NCBI RefSeq assembly: GCF_024585165.1
Contig: NZ_CP029008.1
Span: 1,798,001-1,862,000, forward strand
Length of the DNA: 64,000 nucleotides
Source: Bradyrhizobium sp. WBOS07
GTDB taxonomy: Bacteria > Pseudomonadota > Alphaproteobacteria > Rhizobiales > Xanthobacteraceae
Reading direction: 5' to 3'
In this document: positions 34,214 through 44,313 of the stretch, piece after piece
Layout of the letters: each line of letters begins with the position of its first letter
Position numbering within the stretch: the first letter of the stretch is position 1
The notes under the pieces: model-generated
Told to the model about the DNA's origin: nothing
Databases searched by the model: none
What the model saw: the letters and a program-made list of their open reading frames with translations, nothing else
Made by a program: the position numbers and the translations under genes

Positions 34214-37200
34214 CACTCGCCGACGATCCCGCACGGCTTCGCATCCTGACTGATCTCGACGCCACGTTGCTCGTCGAGGCCGCCGCCGGCACCGGCAAAA
34301 CGGCGCTAATGGCCGGACGCCTGACCATGCTGCTCGCGCGTGGCACCGAGCCCGGCGCGATCGCCGCGATCACTTTCACAGAGCTTGCCGCGAGCGGGCT
34401 GGCGACGCGCGTGCAACGCTATGTCGAGGAGCTGCTTGCGGGACGTGTGCCTCAACCTTTGCGGCTTGCTCTGCCCAACGGACTAAACGTGGACCAACGA
34501 CGCGCACTTTCCGGTGCAGCGGCGAAGCTCGACGAACTGACAACCGCCACCATTCACGCATTTTGCCAGACGATCATCTCCAGCTATGCGGTTGAGGCCG
34601 ACATTGATCCGGGCGCGCGCATTCTTGACGCCGTTCAGGCGGCGGCGGCCTTCGATTCCGTCTTCGAGCAGTGGCTGAAACGGCGATTGAATGCGCCCGA
34701 GCGGCCAGGCGATGCCATCGCGACACTCTCGCGCGATGATCCGCGTCGCATCGTCGATACTCTTCAGGAACTCGCACGCTTCCGTCTCAGATATCGCGGC
34801 GCACGCGCTCTGCCCGCCGAGCTCGGCGGTCGGCCCGACATCGACCTGGTCGACGCCGTCGCGGACTTCCGACGCTGGATTTCGTCGCAGCCGGTCGAGC
34901 CCAAGACCCTAGAATTGGTCGGAGAGCTTGAGACGCTCGCCAACTTCTACGCCGGTAGTTTCGACCCTCCACCGGATTTTGCCACGCTCTGGCGTCTCGC
35001 CCATCCGCCACAGCTCGCGTGCATGCGCCGACACAGTTTCGATCTTCTCACGCCGAGACGGAAATCAGCTTGGGAGCGTGTCGCGGGCAAAGAGCGAGGC
35101 GCGCTCCTCAATGAAGAGGCGACCGCATGCTTTGAGCGGGTCAATCGCTGCTACCGGACCGTTCTTGGTCGGTTCGCGACCGCGCTTGTCGCCCAGCTTG
35201 CGGCCGAGCTCGACGAAGTACTCGATGACTACGCCGCCTTCAAACGGGCCGCTGCAGTCTTGGACTTCGACGACTTGCTCGAGAAGGCGCGTGCGCTGGT
35301 GCGCCAGCATGACGACGTGCGCCGCGCGCTTGGAGAACGCTATCGCCACATCTTCGTCGACGAATTTCAGGACACCGACCCTGTTCAGACAGAGATCCTC
35401 TTCGGGATCGCGGGGAAGGATCGCGCCGGACGCTGGCAGGACAGCGTGCTGCGTGCCGGGGCTTTATTCATGGTCGGTGACCCGAAGCAGGCAATCTATC
35501 GCTTCCGAGGCGCCGATATCGGCTCATACTCGCAGGCGCGCGCCGCTGTTGAGCGGCAATTGCCGGAAAATATCGTTCAGGTCACCGCCAATTTTCGTTC
35601 GCGTCCCGACATCCTTAGGCACATCAACCGCTGCTTCGCGCGCCCGTTGTCGGGAGAAGGCCAGCCCGGTTACGTGCCGCTCACGTCGACGCTCGGCGAC
35701 CCCGATCATGATCTGCCCTGCGCGGCGCGAATCACAGTGGATGTGCCGCCTGATTCTCGGCCCGCTCAAATCCGCGACGCGGAGGCCGAAGCCGTTGCCG
35801 ATCTCTGCACCCGCCTTATCGGCAATCTCCCTATCCGCGACGAGGACGGCGCAATCGTACCGCTCACTGCCGGCGGCATCGCCCTGCTTGCGCCAACTGG
35901 CGCCGAGCTTTGGCGTTATGAGCGCGCGCTCGAGCAGCGCGGGCTGCCGATCGCCTCGCAGGCCGGCAAGAGTTTGTTCCGCCGGCAAGAAGTGCAGGAC
36001 CTGCTCGCGCTAGCTCGCGTACTCGCCGACGCTGGCGACACATTGGCCTTCGGCGCGCTGCTGCGTGGCCCACTGGTCGGGCTTACTGAGGAGGAGCTAC
36101 TCGACATCACCGTGGGTCTTCCGCCGCATCTCGATCGCGCCGAAGCGCCCCAGCGCTTCTCGGTGCTGACCGATGTCGATCATGTCGCCCATCCTCTGGC
36201 ACGTCGCACGCTCGCGATCCTACAAGACCTCAGAAAACGCGTGCGGGCGACCACGCCTGCGCTGCTCTTGGCCGAAGCGATCGAACGCCTCGCGGTCCGT
36301 GCAACCCTCGCCGCGCGCGAGGGTGATCGTAGTGCGCGCGCGGCCGCCAATCTCGAAGCGTTCCTGGAACGTGCGCGGCCTTACGGTGTGCGAGGCCTCA
36401 GGAAGTTCGTTCGGGATCTCGCCCGGGAATGGCGCGACGGCGTGCCCCACAATGAGGGACGAGTTGATGCGGAAGGCGATGCGATCGAAATCATCACGAT
36501 CCACAGCGCTAAGGGTCTCGAATGGCCGGTGGTAATTCCGATCAACACCGGCACCTTGCTGCGCTCGCGCGAGGCATTCGTCTACCGCGCCGACGACGAA
36601 ACACTGCATTGGCTGATTGGCGACGTGGTTCCGCCGGAACTGCTTCGCGCACTCGAGTCTGAAGACGATAGCTTGGCCCGCGAGCGGGAGCGCCTCTGGT
36701 ATGTCGCCTGCACGCGCGCCCGCGAACTTCTGATCGTTCCGGAATTGCCTCAGGCTGAGCAGCGGTCCTGGGCACGGATCGTTGATCTTGCGCATCGGGA
36801 CTTGCCGCAGCTTGTCCTGTCGCACTTGACGCCGGTCGCCCGCGTGACCGACGTCGCGCCTCCGAATACGCAGACGCCGGAGCTGTTCGGGGCAGAGCGT
36901 GCCGCGATCGCCGCCGCGGCGATGCCGCTCCAGTGGCTGCGGCCAAGCGATCACGATCCTGATCGAGCGCCAAGAGGTGAGGCGATCGCGATGGAGCCTG
37001 GCGAAGCCCCAGAAACCGAATTGCCGGTCGGCGCCGGCCGCGTGCGGGGCCTTATTCTCCACAAGCTGATGGAGGAGATGCTTACCGGCGAACTGGCCGA
37101 GGAGATGCCGGTCGTCGCTGCACGTGCGCGAGTGCTGATGACGCAGCTTATAATTGATGCTGACAACGGAGCGAAGCTTCCGGACCCAGAGGAAATAGCG

Positions 37201-37524
37201 GTGACCGTCGCGCGCACCCTTGCACTGCCCGAAATCGCCGCACTCAGGCCAAGCCTCGCTCCGGAGTGGCCAATTTATGCGATGCTCTCGGCTTCACCCG
37301 CGGCGACTGCGCTGGCTGGGCGGATAGATGCCATCGCTGTTCAAGATGGTCAGCCTGCCGTTGTCCTGGATTGGAAGAGCGATGTCGCGCCCAGCGAGCA
37401 GGATAGGCGCGATCATGCCGCTCAGCTGAGCGACTATCTTCGTGCCACAGGAGCACCTCGGGGCGCCGTGGTTTACATGACGGATGGCGTCATTCGGTGG
37501 GTCACGACTAGAACGCCACGGTAA
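34210..37524 (+). CDS. AddA-like UvrD helicase with C-terminal nuclease, 1104 aa
   Basis: All superfamily 1A motifs are intact: Walker A AAAGTGKTALM, AITFTELAA, HIFVDEFQDTDPVQ, MVGDPKQAIYRFRG, TANFRSRPDIL, TIHSAKGLEWPVV and ERLWYVACTRARELL. The C terminus carries a RecB-type nuclease (LAGRIDAIAV, VVLDWKSDV, QLSDYLRAT). This is the AddA architecture, which with AddB unwinds and degrades DNA ends. ATG 34210 overlaps the previous stop (ATGA); GTG 34198 would add four residues. It ends the run. It is probably not the housekeeping copy, given its context among defence genes. Confidence 0.88.
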   Translation: MTLADDPARLRILTDLDATLLVEAAAGTGKTALMAGRLTMLLARGTEPGAIAAITFTELAASGLATRVQRYVEELLAGRVPQPLRLALPNGLNVDQRRALSGAAAKLDELTTATIHAFCQTIISSYAVEADIDPGARILDAVQAAAAFDSVFEQWLKRRLNAPERPGDAIATLSRDDPRRIVDTLQELARFRLRYRGARALPAELGGRPDIDLVDAVADFRRWISSQPVEPKTLELVGELETLANFYAGSFDPPPDFATLWRLAHPPQLACMRRHSFDLLTPRRKSAWERVAGKERGALLNEEATACFERVNRCYRTVLGRFATALVAQLAAELDEVLDDYAAFKRAAAVLDFDDLLEKARALVRQHDDVRRALGERYRHIFVDEFQDTDPVQTEILFGIAGKDRAGRWQDSVLRAGALFMVGDPKQAIYRFRGADIGSYSQARAAVERQLPENIVQVTANFRSRPDILRHINRCFARPLSGEGQPGYVPLTSTLGDPDHDLPCAARITVDVPPDSRPAQIRDAEAEAVADLCTRLIGNLPIRDEDGAIVPLTAGGIALLAPTGAELWRYERALEQRGLPIASQAGKSLFRRQEVQDLLALARVLADAGDTLAFGALLRGPLVGLTEEELLDITVGLPPHLDRAEAPQRFSVLTDVDHVAHPLARRTLAILQDLRKRVRATTPALLLAEAIERLAVRATLAAREGDRSARAAANLEAFLERARPYGVRGLRKFVRDLAREWRDGVPHNEGRVDAEGDAIEIITIHSAKGLEWPVVIPINTGTLLRSREAFVYRADDETLHWLIGDVVPPELLRALESEDDSLARERERLWYVACTRARELLIVPELPQAEQRSWARIVDLAHRDLPQLVLSHLTPVARVTDVAPPNTQTPELFGAERAAIAAAAMPLQWLRPSDHDPDRAPRGEAIAMEPGEAPETELPVGAGRVRGLILHKLMEEMLTGELAEEMPVVAARARVLMTQLIIDADNGAKLPDPEEIAVTVARTLALPEIAALRPSLAPEWPIYAMLSASPAATALAGRIDAIAVQDGQPAVVLDWKSDVAPSEQDRRDHAAQLSDYLRATGAPRGAVVYMTDGVIRWVTTRTPR

Positions 37525-37835
37525 AATTCGTGAGGCGGTCTTTTGGACGCTCCCGATCGGGGCTGCCCACCCGGCTAAGCACTGCAAACGGGTTGCGTTA
37601 TGACGGCGTGGCTTTCACGACGGCAGATTTTTGGGGGTCATACCGATCTTCGTCGTAGTCTGTAGGAAAATCGGCGAGCTCGGTCTGCTTTGTATTTATC
37701 AGGCGTTTTGGCTGCGCCTGATGATAGATGGCGAAAGGTTCTCTTTCCACCTTGAACAAAGAACTCAGCAATTTCAGCGCAATTGGCGCGCAGCGCGTTG
37801 ACAATTTGGACGCAGCCCAAAATACGTGTCAGATA
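37525..37835. other. Gene-free stretch between AddA-like and Mokosh genes
   Basis: These 311 bases separate two convergent operons. Short open frames on the minus strand (for example 37598-37804) have no good ribosome binding site and no recognisable domain. I see no strong terminator hairpin, and nothing else stands out. Confidence 0.4.
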
Positions 37836-39575
37836 CTAATCGTCGAGTTGACTCTCGAACTTCATTAGGAGGAACTCGGCTATGCCAGGCCCTTCCAAAT
37901 GGAGGCCGATCTCGTCGAGAGGATTATCCGGTGAACCCGACTGAGAGCCCCAATTCATCGTGCTCACCACGACGTGATCTCTGTCCCACAAAAGAAACTT
38001 TGCATGGACTTGCGGATCCTCCACGGCGATCAGATCGACTACACCATGTAGCCGTTCGCGGTGGGCCTTGACGTGCCGCCGTTTGATCGGCCCGGTCTGG
38101 CGCGAGTAGTAAACACGGACGTCGTCGAGTCGGCGTCCTGCGATTTCGGCGGGGTTAAAGATCGCCGGCACCATGGGAGCTCCGACCTTGTTGGTACAGC
38201 AGACAAATCGCTCTTCGGCTTCGTGAGCAACCCTCCGAATCAATCGCTCATGATCGTCAGCCTGGAGAATGCTCATCCGAACTGGAATACTCCCTCCAGC
38301 ATCGGCGCTAGATGTTAAGGCGCTCCGCGAGCGCCTTAAATCCGATGCTATGAATTGGAGCGTCTCAATCGAACGGCTGGCGCTTGAAAGAGGTGACACG
38401 ATAGAACGCAAAAGATCCAGGCCCGCCGCGGCCGCGCGGTTCTCTGTCAGCTCGACAGACACCTCCAAGGCAGAAAAGGGCGACGACAGCCAATTGGAGG
38501 AGCCGAGCACGACGACAGCGCCGCCGTGGCCGTCATCCGCGGCAAGGCATTTCACATGGCTTCGAACAGAATCGCGCTGCGTGAACACAAAGCCACGCGC
38601 GCGACGGACCGACGAGAGCCGCATATTGAGCTCCTGCATCGCGATCGCGTTCTTTCTGTCGGTGTCTAGCGCAGTACCGTAGAACAAGTGGCAGCGCACG
38701 CCACGCTGCGCAGCCTGTTCAAGAGCTTTTCGAATGCGTTCATGTTGCTCCGTGTATTTTTCGCCGTGAGGCGTCACAAAAGTCGAAAGTACGAAAACGT
38801 CTTCCTCGGCCTGACCCACGATGCGTTCGAAGCATTCGAGATGCTGTTCGCCGCCGACGATCAATTGATCGGTGCCAATCATCGTATCGACGGTCACTGA
38901 CCGGCTTGGCTGCGGATCGCTAGCTTCCGGCAGAATACCAGTCCTGATTGTTGCTTGAAGAGCGCCGATCAAGTCCTGGCTGGCCCCCTCAGGGAGCAAT
39001 CCGTTCTTGACGTCGTTCAGTTCGATCGCGAGATATTTTCTTTCGAGAACGGAGTTGATCGTTTGAACGCCGCGCAGCCATTCGCCGGGACGGAGCATGC
39101 CGGCGACGAGCTGCGTTACGCGGACCGCCATTGTGTCATCGGTCTCATCTGGGCCCGGAGGAAAGTTGACCTTGTGATCTGTATGGGTCATCCGATAGAG
39201 TGGAGCGGTCTCGACGTCGCGGTTGCGAAAGACCGAGTGTCCGACCTTCTCCAGCACTAGACTGATGTGAATCTCCCGATCTTCAGTTCGCTCCGGCAAG
39301 GCGCCACCCAACCGGATGAAGTCTTGACCGACGCCGCTTGTCGCCAATTGAGGGACAGGAGCCAGGCGAAGCTCGACCAGGCCGAACTGCATCAACCGCG
39401 CGATGGTCGAGCCCGCGACCTGGCTTGGAATCCCGAGCGACGTTGCCACCTCTTCGATCGTTTCTGGGGTGCGATCGAGCGCGAGCAGGATCATTTCTTC
39501 GATTGGACTCCATCCCCATGTGCGTTGAACGATGGCGCGCGCGCGATAGTGCCAAGCGGGAAGGTAGATTTTCAC
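37836..39575 (-). CDS. mkoB: PLD-family phosphodiesterase of a Mokosh type I system (MkoB-like)
   Basis: This 579-aa protein has an N-terminal winged helix (about 15-75; EEVATSLGIPSQVAGSTIAR) and a PLD domain with two HKD motifs: SHVKCLAADD followed by LGSSNWLSS (about residue 335), and VHAKFLLWDRDHVVVSTMNW (about 523). Both have the His, Lys and Asn of the active site. In Mokosh type I a PLD nuclease gene accompanies a kinase-helicase gene, as here. The GTG start overlaps the upstream stop by four bases (GTGA). A general PLD nuclease outside Mokosh is the alternative. Confidence 0.82.
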   Translation of the reverse strand: MKIYLPAWHYRARAIVQRTWGWSPIEEMILLALDRTPETIEEVATSLGIPSQVAGSTIARLMQFGLVELRLAPVPQLATSGVGQDFIRLGGALPERTEDREIHISLVLEKVGHSVFRNRDVETAPLYRMTHTDHKVNFPPGPDETDDTMAVRVTQLVAGMLRPGEWLRGVQTINSVLERKYLAIELNDVKNGLLPEGASQDLIGALQATIRTGILPEASDPQPSRSVTVDTMIGTDQLIVGGEQHLECFERIVGQAEEDVFVLSTFVTPHGEKYTEQHERIRKALEQAAQRGVRCHLFYGTALDTDRKNAIAMQELNMRLSSVRRARGFVFTQRDSVRSHVKCLAADDGHGGAVVVLGSSNWLSSPFSALEVSVELTENRAAAAGLDLLRSIVSPLSSASRSIETLQFIASDLRRSRSALTSSADAGGSIPVRMSILQADDHERLIRRVAHEAEERFVCCTNKVGAPMVPAIFNPAEIAGRRLDDVRVYYSRQTGPIKRRHVKAHRERLHGVVDLIAVEDPQVHAKFLLWDRDHVVVSTMNWGSQSGSPDNPLDEIGLHLEGPGIAEFLLMKFESQLDD

Positions 39576-42500
39576 GCCGGAAGCCTCCCGTTCTCGTCGA
39601 TCGCGACGATGGATGCGCCTTTCACCTTAATGCTAGGAGCATCCTTCCTGACGAGCTCGTAATCGGTCCCGGCGAGGGTCGCGAGCTCCTTCAGCATCTT
39701 TCGTAGGAATTCAAGATCGTCCTTTTTTGCATCCGGATCGATTCCTTCGACCACTTCGCGAATGAAGCGCTGGCTTGTGGCAAGAATCAGCTTTTGCTTG
39801 GCGCGGCTGAGCAGCACATTCATGCGCTGTGGGCTTTTGACGAATCCGAGCGCGCGCGATCCCACCATGACATTGTTGCGCGTAAGGCTGGCGGCCACGA
39901 CATCGGCTTCGCCACCTTGGAAGCTATCGCTGGTAAAGACGAACTCACCATTACTGCGCGGGCTCGCGAAGCCGAACAAGGTCTTGTCTTTCCTGACTTG
40001 GCCGCGCAGTAAGCGCTTGAACCATCTCACCTGCGCCGCGTAGGGCGAGATGATCACGAGGGTCGGTCGGCGGCCGTCCGCGCCAACTATCGGCCGCAAC
40101 CCTTTCAAGGCCGCTATCAAGGCCTGCGCCTCAAGCTCGTTGCGGAATGATCGCTCCACTTTGTGTTCGAAATGTCGCCGTTTTGACATGCTGAGGGGCG
40201 GAAAATCGAGAAGAACGATTGGAGAGGTGAGGTACGCGACCGTGGACGTGACCGTTAGCGTGCGACGCTTGACGCGGTCGGAGGGAGCGAGCTTTCTGTC
40301 ATAAAAAGTATTCGAGACGAGATCGCCGATGGCGGGGTGCATGCGGCTCTGTTCCAGCAGCGTGTTGACGATCGTGCTCGGACGCCCCGTGTCCTTTTCG
40401 CGCTCAATTTCGCGCTCAGCTATTGATCGAAACGGTTCTTCAAGACGCGCCGCTGTTGCGAGAGCCTCCCTCATCAGATGTTCGCTCGACTTAACTGTAT
40501 CAAGCGCCTCAGTAACTTCCGGCGGTAGATCGGAGATGGTTTCAAGCCGCTCCTTCGCGTCCCGCAGCAGATCAACTGCGCGCTCGGGATCGTAGAATTG
40601 TTGCCGCTGGGCGGCATCGAATGGAGAGAGTTGGTTGTGATCGCCAACCATGATTCTTCTGTTGCCCAGCAATAGCGCGCCGATCAGTTCCGCACCGTTG
40701 GCGCGGGCCGCTTCTTCGACGATGACCCAGTCGAATTGATCGCCATCGGCAATCATCTCCTCGATGATGTGCGACGATGTCGTGGCAAGCGTGACATCGG
40801 AAGAGCGCAGCAGCAGATTGTCGGTATCGCGAAATACGCGTTCCGCAACCGTCGCTTCCGACGCATCAACGGGCCGGAGCGCCTGCTTGATTTGATAGCG
40901 TTGGTTGACCATCATGCTTTCAGCGGCGTGGTCGACCGTCGAAACGGACCTAAGAAGATCAACGGAGCTCGCACGCAAGGAGCTGACTTCATCGGTCGAT
41001 CGTGTCCGCTCGACACGAACGACGATCTTCGTGCCGCTCGCCAGTGTCGCCTTGAGTTCGTCCTCCATTTGAATCAAGGTCTCGTGGTTTTGCGCCGACA
41101 CTAGAAGCCTTGCGTCCGGTGTTTTGTCCAGAATGCTTTTGACAAGATTCGAAATTAGGAACGTCTTGCCGACGCCAGGAGGGCCAACAACGACATTGAT
41201 GGACTTGCCTGATACGATTGCGTCCCATGCCACCTTTTTCGAACCGTCCATCTCGTCCGGCGGCACCGCATTCGGGGTCGCAATATCACGTAATACTTCG
41301 TCCAGCGCGACCTGCGCCGGATCGTCAATCGCTCTCAAGAGTTCAATATTCGTCCGGGCCGCCACAATATTTTGAAGGCGGCGGCGAATTGCGCGTTCAA
41401 ATCCACCATCTCTTCGAGGACGAAGAAAAAGAAGCTGCCCCGGTACAACAGCTTCGCTTGTCGCGAACGTGAACGGTAGGCGGCCGTCGACGACACCGCC
41501 CGTTCCCTCATAACTGAGTTCCGGAAATCGCTCCCGATCGCCGGCGAGCGCGTCGCTGCGTGAAAGAGTCCAATTTGGTTTGCCGTCGTCGTACTTCAAT
41601 TCGCGCGCCAAGGCGTCGTATGCCGGGCGCAGTCCCATCAGCTTGCGTCGCATGTCCCGGTCGGGATCTTCGCGGGAGGCGATCCAGGCCAAATCTGAAT
41701 CCCCGCCGGACGGCGGGTGAAGCACTTCGACGGGATAGATTCGGAATTGCTCCCGCAGCCAAGTAAAGGCTTCGAGAAGAATGAGGGCGTACCAAGTGGG
41801 AATCTCTTCGACTGATCGGCTCACTCCTGTTGTGACACTCGCGTCAATCCACGGTTTGGCGCCAGGGCCAAGCCTGCGTACTCGCTCTTCGGCGCTTCTC
41901 CGAGTTCGCGCAAGATGAATCCGGTGGCGAACCTCGACGGCATCATAGATGTAGTCGTCAGGCCGCCTCTTGTTGGCGTTCTCGATCATGCCGACATAGT
42001 CATCGATGACTTTCACGCCATACGCGGCAAGGTCGGTGACGATACGCACGAAGGCCTCATCTACGACAACAGTGCGTACCGTTGGTCCGCTGAGATCCTC
42101 TTCGACAAAACGGAGGACCGCATCCCTATCGTCAGCCGGGATGGTGCCCGATGTAAGCGATGCAAGGTCGCTTTGGGTAACCTGGGTGGAAGGGTAGAGA
42201 ATTAGCTCGCCTTCGCCGCTTGACCCCGACCGGTCAAGATCGGCCACGACCTCGGCGATCTCGTTTAGCACGATACTTCCGTCGAAAAGCTGGTAGCGTG
42301 GCGGATCGGCAAGACGATTAAGCATGCGTCGCTCGATCGACAGCAGGGAAGGACCGCCGCCGTCCTCGGTCAGGCCGAGGATCCGCGACGCTGCCTGCCC
42401 AAGATCACTCCAGTCCCGGCGAAACGAGACGGTGCCGGAGGGCCGCAGCAGATGTCCCGCGCCGCCCACATCGCCGTCGGCAATGTGTACGCACGCTTCG

Positions 42501-43045
42501 TAGCCGCCGAGTCGGAAATCCTCTTTTTCATCGCTATGCGAAAAGATCGTATGTTCGCTGACAGCGCCGTGCACGATGCCCGCATCATGACAAAGTGCAA
42601 GTCCTTCAGCTACGCGCAAGATATTGCGCCAAAACATCTTGCGGCCGGTCGTCGTAAGCAGCCGGCCTTCTCGCGCTCGAACCCTGTGCAATGACCCGCA
42701 GATCGGACTGCCAGGATCAACCATTAAGATACCGATCTCTTCCTGGTCCTCGACGATCTCAAGAACCTCGACCAATAACTGGCGCGCACGGCGTGACGAC
42801 AGAACACGCCGGACACGCCTGAGGCCGTGCGTGATGAGCCGCTTCAGGTCCTCGTCCAGCGGGGTTCCGGTCTTCTTGAACAGACGAAGAAGATAGTCCT
42901 CGCCGTCGGCGATGCCGGTGGCAAAACGAAGTTGAGAATTCCAACCTTCGGTGCCGCTCGAAAACGCGGTATCAGCAAACTTGAATCGTGCGTCGAGCGT
43001 CGCTTTGCCTTGCATGGTAGCTCGCGCCATAGCGCCGTAATCCAT
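39572..43045 (-). CDS. mkoA: Kinase-like/SF1 helicase fusion of a Mokosh type I system (MkoA-like)
   Basis: This 1157-aa protein has an N-terminal protein-kinase-like region (about 30-250). A GLALCHDAGIVHGAVSEHTI catalytic-loop equivalent reads HGAV where active kinases have HRD, and FRLGGYE stands in the DFG position, so it may be a pseudokinase. Then comes an UPF1/COG1112-type helicase (about 590-1110): VVVGPPGVGKTFLISNLV, WVIVEEAARANG, MVGDHNQLSPF, and later TSDSFQGGEADVV and NVLLSRAKQKLIL. This matches the helicase component of Mokosh type I, which defends against phage by an RNA- or DNA-level mechanism. The start has AAGG very close by; ATG 43030 is an alternative. Confidence 0.85.
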   Translation of the reverse strand: MDYGAMARATMQGKATLDARFKFADTAFSSGTEGWNSQLRFATGIADGEDYLLRLFKKTGTPLDEDLKRLITHGLRRVRRVLSSRRARQLLVEVLEIVEDQEEIGILMVDPGSPICGSLHRVRAREGRLLTTTGRKMFWRNILRVAEGLALCHDAGIVHGAVSEHTIFSHSDEKEDFRLGGYEACVHIADGDVGGAGHLLRPSGTVSFRRDWSDLGQAASRILGLTEDGGGPSLLSIERRMLNRLADPPRYQLFDGSIVLNEIAEVVADLDRSGSSGEGELILYPSTQVTQSDLASLTSGTIPADDRDAVLRFVEEDLSGPTVRTVVVDEAFVRIVTDLAAYGVKVIDDYVGMIENANKRRPDDYIYDAVEVRHRIHLARTRRSAEERVRRLGPGAKPWIDASVTTGVSRSVEEIPTWYALILLEAFTWLREQFRIYPVEVLHPPSGGDSDLAWIASREDPDRDMRRKLMGLRPAYDALARELKYDDGKPNWTLSRSDALAGDRERFPELSYEGTGGVVDGRLPFTFATSEAVVPGQLLFLRPRRDGGFERAIRRRLQNIVAARTNIELLRAIDDPAQVALDEVLRDIATPNAVPPDEMDGSKKVAWDAIVSGKSINVVVGPPGVGKTFLISNLVKSILDKTPDARLLVSAQNHETLIQMEDELKATLASGTKIVVRVERTRSTDEVSSLRASSVDLLRSVSTVDHAAESMMVNQRYQIKQALRPVDASEATVAERVFRDTDNLLLRSSDVTLATTSSHIIEEMIADGDQFDWVIVEEAARANGAELIGALLLGNRRIMVGDHNQLSPFDAAQRQQFYDPERAVDLLRDAKERLETISDLPPEVTEALDTVKSSEHLMREALATAARLEEPFRSIAEREIEREKDTGRPSTIVNTLLEQSRMHPAIGDLVSNTFYDRKLAPSDRVKRRTLTVTSTVAYLTSPIVLLDFPPLSMSKRRHFEHKVERSFRNELEAQALIAALKGLRPIVGADGRRPTLVIISPYAAQVRWFKRLLRGQVRKDKTLFGFASPRSNGEFVFTSDSFQGGEADVVAASLTRNNVMVGSRALGFVKSPQRMNVLLSRAKQKLILATSQRFIREVVEGIDPDAKKDDLEFLRKMLKELATLAGTDYELVRKDAPSIKVKGASIVAIDENGRLPA

Positions 43046-43249
43046 CCTTGAAACAGTACAAATGCGGTGATTCGTATATGATAGCGCAGTATATGCTTTG
43101 GGTCAGAGTTATCGACTGCAAAGCGATATTTTGCGCGTTTTCCCAAGCATGCTCTGTGTAAATTGGGGGAGTGGATGGCACCTATTGCAAGCAGCAACGA
43201 GATGCGGTTGGACCCGCCAAATCAAGCCAGCATGAGTGGCAATTGATCA

Positions 43250-44273
43250 TCATCGAGCCCTGACCCAACAAACCCCCGAAACAGAGATACCGATTAACCG
43301 GATCGGCCTCTTTGGCGGCATAAGTTGCGCTAATAGTTCAAGAGCCAGGCTAGAGAGATCGTCCGCGGTGTCGTTCATGCGTACGGACGTGCTGCGAGTG
43401 ATCAGCTCGAAATCTGAAAAGGATCGCCGTTTGGCCTCGCGCGCCCGTCGCCTCGCAGTGTTGCCGGACCTTGTCGACCAGTGGGCGCAGTTCGATGGTC
43501 AGCGCTTCGTGGTCTGCCAAGTCCCGCGAAACGTGCTTTCGGCGCCGACGGACCTTCGGATTCGGTTGGCACGGACAGGACGCTCGTCAATCCCCCGCGA
43601 GATCCAGTAATAATACGCCCCAGCTTTCCCAAAATTGGCGTTCATGAACTCGAGCGACTGATTGCGCATATTCATGCCGGTGAAGATGCCAAGGCCATGC
43701 ATCTTCGCACTGGTCGCCGGTCCGATTCAATGGAATTTGCCGACTGGGAGATCCTGAACGAAGCTCGGCCTCATCTTTGGCGTGATCACGAACTGTCCGT
43801 TGGGCTTCCGTTGGTCGGACGCAAGTTTTGCCAGGAACTTATTGTAAGAGATGCCGGCAGACGCGGTCAGGCCTGTCTCGCTCAGGATCTTGACTCTAAT
43901 CAAGGTCGCGATCTCTGTCGCGATTGGGAGGCCTTGGATGTTCTCGGTGACATCTAGGTAGGCCTCATCTAACGACAGGGGCTCAATGACGTCAGAATGC
44001 TCCGCGAAGATTGTCCGGACGTGTCGAGAGACCTCCTTGTAGACTTCGAAGCGCGGCGGCTTTACGAAAATTAGCTCTTTGCATTGCCGTTTGGCTGTCA
44101 CTGACGGCAATGCCGACCTAACTCCAAACTTTCGCGCCTCATAGCTCGCTGCAGCTACGACACCGCGCTCTTTCGATCCCGCCCACAGCGACTGGCTTGC
44201 CACGCAAGTCCGGATTGTCCCGCTGCTCCACTGATGCGTAGAAGATGTCTATATCGACAGAATGATCTTGCGC
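43250..44273 (-). pseudogene. dinB: Broken dinB gene (DNA polymerase IV)
   Basis: Pieces along the minus strand reconstruct almost the whole of DNA polymerase [16 protein letters not shown], then [64 protein letters not shown], then GPATSAKMHGLGIF, RDLADHEALTIELRP and FSDFELITRSTSVR. Lesions seen: a one-base loss near the start, an extra A after GKPVAVGG, a TGA in place of the Gly after GKFH, a frameshift after GAESTF and another before FSDFEL. It lies just downstream of the SRAP gene on the same strand and was probably its SOS-linked partner. Confidence 0.9.
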
Positions 44274-44313
44274 TGATGCGGTGCTGGCCCCGTTTGGTAG
44301 TCGGTCTCGTCCG

